Assembly: GCF_003014735.1 (NCBI RefSeq)
Contig: NZ_PYAX01000005.1
Span: forward strand, 124,001 to 188,000
Direction of reading: 5' to 3'
DNA length: 64,000 nt
Origin: Saccharothrix carnea
GTDB taxonomy: Bacteria > Actinomycetota > Actinomycetes > Mycobacteriales > Pseudonocardiaceae
The stretch's first letter is position 1. Each line of letters opens with the position of its first letter. Both the position numbers and the translations under genes were made by a program. Below, piece after piece: positions 61,835 through 64,000 of this stretch. The notes under the pieces were generated by a model, which was given only the letters and a program-made list of their open reading frames with translations, ran no database searches and was not told the origin of the DNA.

Positions 61835-62956
61835 TCAGATGTCCAGGTATCCCTTGGTCTGCTGCTTGGACTGGTCTTCGCCGGTCTCGGCGTACTGGTC
61901 CGCCTTCTGCCGGGCCGCGTCGTTGCGCAGGGGCTTGTCGATGCCCGCGTTCGCGCCCGTGCCGACTCCGAGCTGCGACGCCGCCGCGTCGGTCACGGCG
62001 GTACCCATGGACCTGCCGAAGCCGTCTTGCAGTCGTTGGCCGAGCATGCCGTCCTTGCTCCACAGCTTGACCAGCGGCGACTTGTCCCCGCCCGCCTTGA
62101 GGGCGTCGGCGGCGAGGCTGCCGGCGTGCTTGTTGGCCATGGAGCGCTGGAACGCCGTCTTGACGTTCCCGGCCCGCTTGGCCAGGTTGCGCAGGAAGTC
62201 CAGGATCTTGGTCAGGAACTGCTTCAACCTGGCCACGATCCGGGCCACCCGGCTGCCGGTGGTGGCCACCCGGACGCTGGTCGCGGCGCCCGCGGCGGCG
62301 GTGGAGGCGCCGAAGCTCGGCACAGCCGCCGCCAGCGCGGGGATCCAGATCATGATCAGCCAGGTGATCAGCTCGGTGAGGATCGCCTTGATGAAGTCCT
62401 CGATGATCGTCATGATCATGCTCGAGGTCTGGAGCATCTGCGCCAGCTCACCGGCCTGACCGGCGACGCCGTCGATGCCGTTGGCGAACTCGCCCAGCTT
62501 CGTGCTGGCCGCCTCCGACGCGGAACCGCCCCAGCTGGTCACCGAGTTCGCCAGGTCGGTGTCGAACTGGTCGCGCAGCTTGGCCACGCCCTCGCCGATG
62601 GCGTTGAAGTTCTCCGCCGCCTGCGCCAGCGCGGGCCCGTCGCCGCTGACGAAGTGGATCGCGTCCTCCAGCGGCTGCACCACGCTGATCAGGAAGTTCA
62701 GGCCCTGACCAACCAACCAGCCGAGCGGGTCGGTGGCGATGCCCAGCGCGGAGGTGCCGAGCGATCCGATCAACGCCGAGCCCTCGGAGACCAGGCCGGT
62801 GACCTCGGCGCCGCCCTTCTCCTCGGCCTTGCCCCACGCTTCCTTGGTCTTGAGGTAGTTGCCGTAGAAGGGGGCGGCTTCCGCCATCTTCTGGCTGGTG
62901 TCCTTCTCGCCGACGGTGATCTCGACACCGCCGGCCTCGGTCTTCACTTCGGCCAT
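61835..62956 (-). CDS. Long helical WXG100-associated protein
   Basis: A 373-residue protein. The N-terminal half is helical with GLNFLISVVQPLEDAIHFVS, FNAIGEGVAKLRDQFDTDL, VTSWGGSASEAASTKLGEF (a W-x-G turn) and IDGVAGQAGELAQMLQTSSM. A hydrophobic hairpin follows (FIKAILTELITWLIMIWIPA), then basic helices (VARIVARLKQFLTKILDFLR) and a charged tail. The W-x-G and paired helices fit type VII-secreted or PPE-like proteins. No toxin domain is seen. It lies 18 bases after the EspC-like gene in the operon. Confidence 0.72.
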   Translation of the reverse strand: MAEVKTEAGGVEITVGEKDTSQKMAEAAPFYGNYLKTKEAWGKAEEKGGAEVTGLVSEGSALIGSLGTSALGIATDPLGWLVGQGLNFLISVVQPLEDAIHFVSGDGPALAQAAENFNAIGEGVAKLRDQFDTDLANSVTSWGGSASEAASTKLGEFANGIDGVAGQAGELAQMLQTSSMIMTIIEDFIKAILTELITWLIMIWIPALAAAVPSFGASTAAAGAATSVRVATTGSRVARIVARLKQFLTKILDFLRNLAKRAGNVKTAFQRSMANKHAGSLAADALKAGGDKSPLVKLWSKDGMLGQRLQDGFGRSMGTAVTDAAASQLGVGTGANAGIDKPLRNDAARQKADQYAETGEDQSKQQTKGYLDI

Positions 62957-62974
62957 TCCTTTGGTTCCCCGCCC

Positions 62975-63298
62975 CTACTTGCCGTCGAGCTGGACGTGCA
63001 GGCCGTTCAGCAGCTGCTTCACGGCTTCTTCCTGGGCGGCGTACTCCTGCGCCGCGCCGTTGAACTTGTCCGCGCCCGACTGCAAGCCGTCCTGAAGTGC
63101 CTGGAACACGTCGTTGAGGTCGTTGAGCATCTGCGTGTACTGGCCTTTGACGAACAGGCCGACCACGCCCCACGACTTCTCGCCCACGTCCGCCTTGGCC
63201 ACCAGGCCCGCGATCTCGGCGGCGGTCCCGCGGTGGCCGTCGAGCTTGCCCGCGAAGGCCCGCAGTTCCCCGGGGTTGACGTCGAATCCGCCGCTCAT
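62975..63298 (-). CDS. EspC/WXG100-like type VII secretion target
   Basis: A 107-residue helical protein: DVNPGELRAFAGKLDGHRGT, AAEIAGLVAKADVGEKSWGV, then VKGQYTQMLNDLNDVFQALQ and GAAQEYAAQEEAVKQLLNGL. The size and the S-W-G turn between two helices match EspC-like (DUF2580) / WXG100-type substrates of ESX systems. No eccC or other ESX core gene is in the window. The gene follows the YbaB gene by 7 bases. Confidence 0.78.
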   Translation of the reverse strand: MSGGFDVNPGELRAFAGKLDGHRGTAAEIAGLVAKADVGEKSWGVVGLFVKGQYTQMLNDLNDVFQALQDGLQSGADKFNGAAQEYAAQEEAVKQLLNGLHVQLDGK

Positions 63299-63305
63299 CG
63301 GGCGC

Positions 63306-63989
63306 TCACCGGTCCTCGTCGTCGAAAAGGTTCAGGAAACGGCCGTCTGCCTGCGCGGGGCCGGAGCGCGGAGGCGGGGTCGGCTGGTCGTCGTCGCGCA
63401 GGAACCGGCGCTGGGAGAAGTCGTCCGGCTCCTCCGGCGGCGCGGGGCGGCGTGGCGGGGCCGGCCGGGCGGGCGGGGCCGGTGGCATCCGGTTCGGGAC
63501 CGGGCCGGACGCGGGTGGGCCGGTGTAGGGCGGGGCCGGTGGCGGCGGGGCCTGCGGTGGTGGCGGGGCCTGCGGTGGTGGCGGCTGTTCGACCATGGCG
63601 CGCATGTCCTGCGGCGAGACGCCGAACAGCTGGGCCTGGGTCTCCAGCACCTGGTCGGTGAGGTTCATGTCGTCACCGAGGGCGTTCTCCACGATGCCGG
63701 CCTGGCGTCGGGCGGCCTCGGCGACGGCCTGCCTCAGCGTCGCCATGATCGCGCCGGCCAGCGCGTGCGGCGGCCGGCGCATCGCCGGGTCGCCCAGCCG
63801 GATGTCCTTGATCGCGCCGGACGGGCCCGCCACGACCGTCACCGCGCGGTCGGGCGAGGTCACGACCACCTCGAGCGCGGCCAGTTCCTCCTGCATCCGG
63901 TCGATGCCCGCGACCTGCTGGTCGACCCGGTGCAGCTTGGACTGGAACTGTTCGAACTGCGCGACGAGCTGGTCGAACTCGGCCGACAC
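63306..63989 (-). CDS. YbaB/EbfC-family protein with a Pro-rich tail
   Basis: A 227-residue protein. The first ~125 residues are a YbaB/EbfC-like nucleoid-binding fold with FDQLVAQFEQFQSKLHRVDQ, VVTSPDRAVTVVAGPSGAIK, DIRLGDPAMRRPPHALAGAI and VAEAARRQAGIVENALGDD. A long disordered tail follows (PPPPQAPPPPQAPPPPAPPY; PPRRPAPPEEPDDFSQRRFL). Such tailed YbaB proteins often precede WXG100 genes in actinobacteria. It is the first gene of the operon; the GTG is at 63989, 11 bases from the window edge. Confidence 0.82.
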   Translation of the reverse strand: MSAEFDQLVAQFEQFQSKLHRVDQQVAGIDRMQEELAALEVVVTSPDRAVTVVAGPSGAIKDIRLGDPAMRRPPHALAGAIMATLRQAVAEAARRQAGIVENALGDDMNLTDQVLETQAQLFGVSPQDMRAMVEQPPPPQAPPPPQAPPPPAPPYTGPPASGPVPNRMPPAPPARPAPPRRPAPPEEPDDFSQRRFLRDDDQPTPPPRSGPAQADGRFLNLFDDEDR

Positions 63990-64000
63990 GTCAAGACCTC

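Overview
The window is high-GC actinobacterial chromosome. Codon bias, the gene families (DUF5313, DUF1206, VanW/peptidoglycan-binding proteins, a fadE5/fadA2/fabG4/htdX-type acyl-CoA set, WXG100/EspC-like and YbaB proteins) and a decayed actinomycete integrative element suggest a Pseudonocardiales member of the Saccharothrix/Lentzea/Actinosynnema type. That taxonomic guess is inference; no rRNA or marker gene is present.

Layout. 1-3222: start of a holin-family membrane protein, a LAxTG-anchored surface protein, a cation diffusion facilitator, dCTP deaminase and tRNA-Gly(CCC). 3223-10310: an accessory island next to the tRNA with two insertion sequences (IS630 family with clean ends; IS5 family, inactivated), a DddA-like deaminase toxin with its Imm1 immunity protein, an NYN ribonuclease, two unknown membrane proteins and a small protein with a duplicated C-x-C-G-C-G repeat. 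10374-15044: phosphotransferase, DUF5313, MarR, methyltransferase and sodium/solute symporter genes. 15292-35729: lipid and envelope region with a LuxR regulator, a fadE5-like dehydrogenase, DUF1206, VanW, a GroES-like protein, an NHL-thioredoxin protein, an Orc1-like ATPase, an OmpA-type lipoprotein, fadA2/fabG4/htdX-type genes, MarR with a hydrolase, and TetR with SCP2 and acyl-CoA dehydrogenase genes. Three acyl-CoA promoters share one long operator-like motif, which suggests a regulon controlled by the TetR at 33048-33761.

35649-40193 is a ~4.5 kb integrated element inserted into the 3' end of the acyl-CoA dehydrogenase gene. It is bounded by a 79-bp direct repeat that rebuilds the end of that gene. 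It keeps only the C-terminal part of its tyrosine integrase and shows no replication or transfer genes. It carries a tightly coupled cassette: a GntR-type regulator, a HAD phosphatase and a PD-(D/E)XK nuclease-like gene with an apparent frameshift. I consider this cassette and the DddA/Imm1 pair the most interesting content of the window.

40275-64000 is again core-like: VOC and MerR proteins, a branched-chain (or pyruvate) dehydrogenase operon E1alpha-E1beta-E2, an M20 peptidase, a GH63-like glucosidase, a glutamate-type ABC transporter, two beta-helix membrane proteins, a ROK kinase, a monocarboxylate-type symporter with its DUF3311 partner, an FCD-type GntR divergent from pxpA, and at the right edge a type VII secretion-associated operon (YbaB/EbfC, EspC/WXG100-like, a long helical membrane protein and one unknown).
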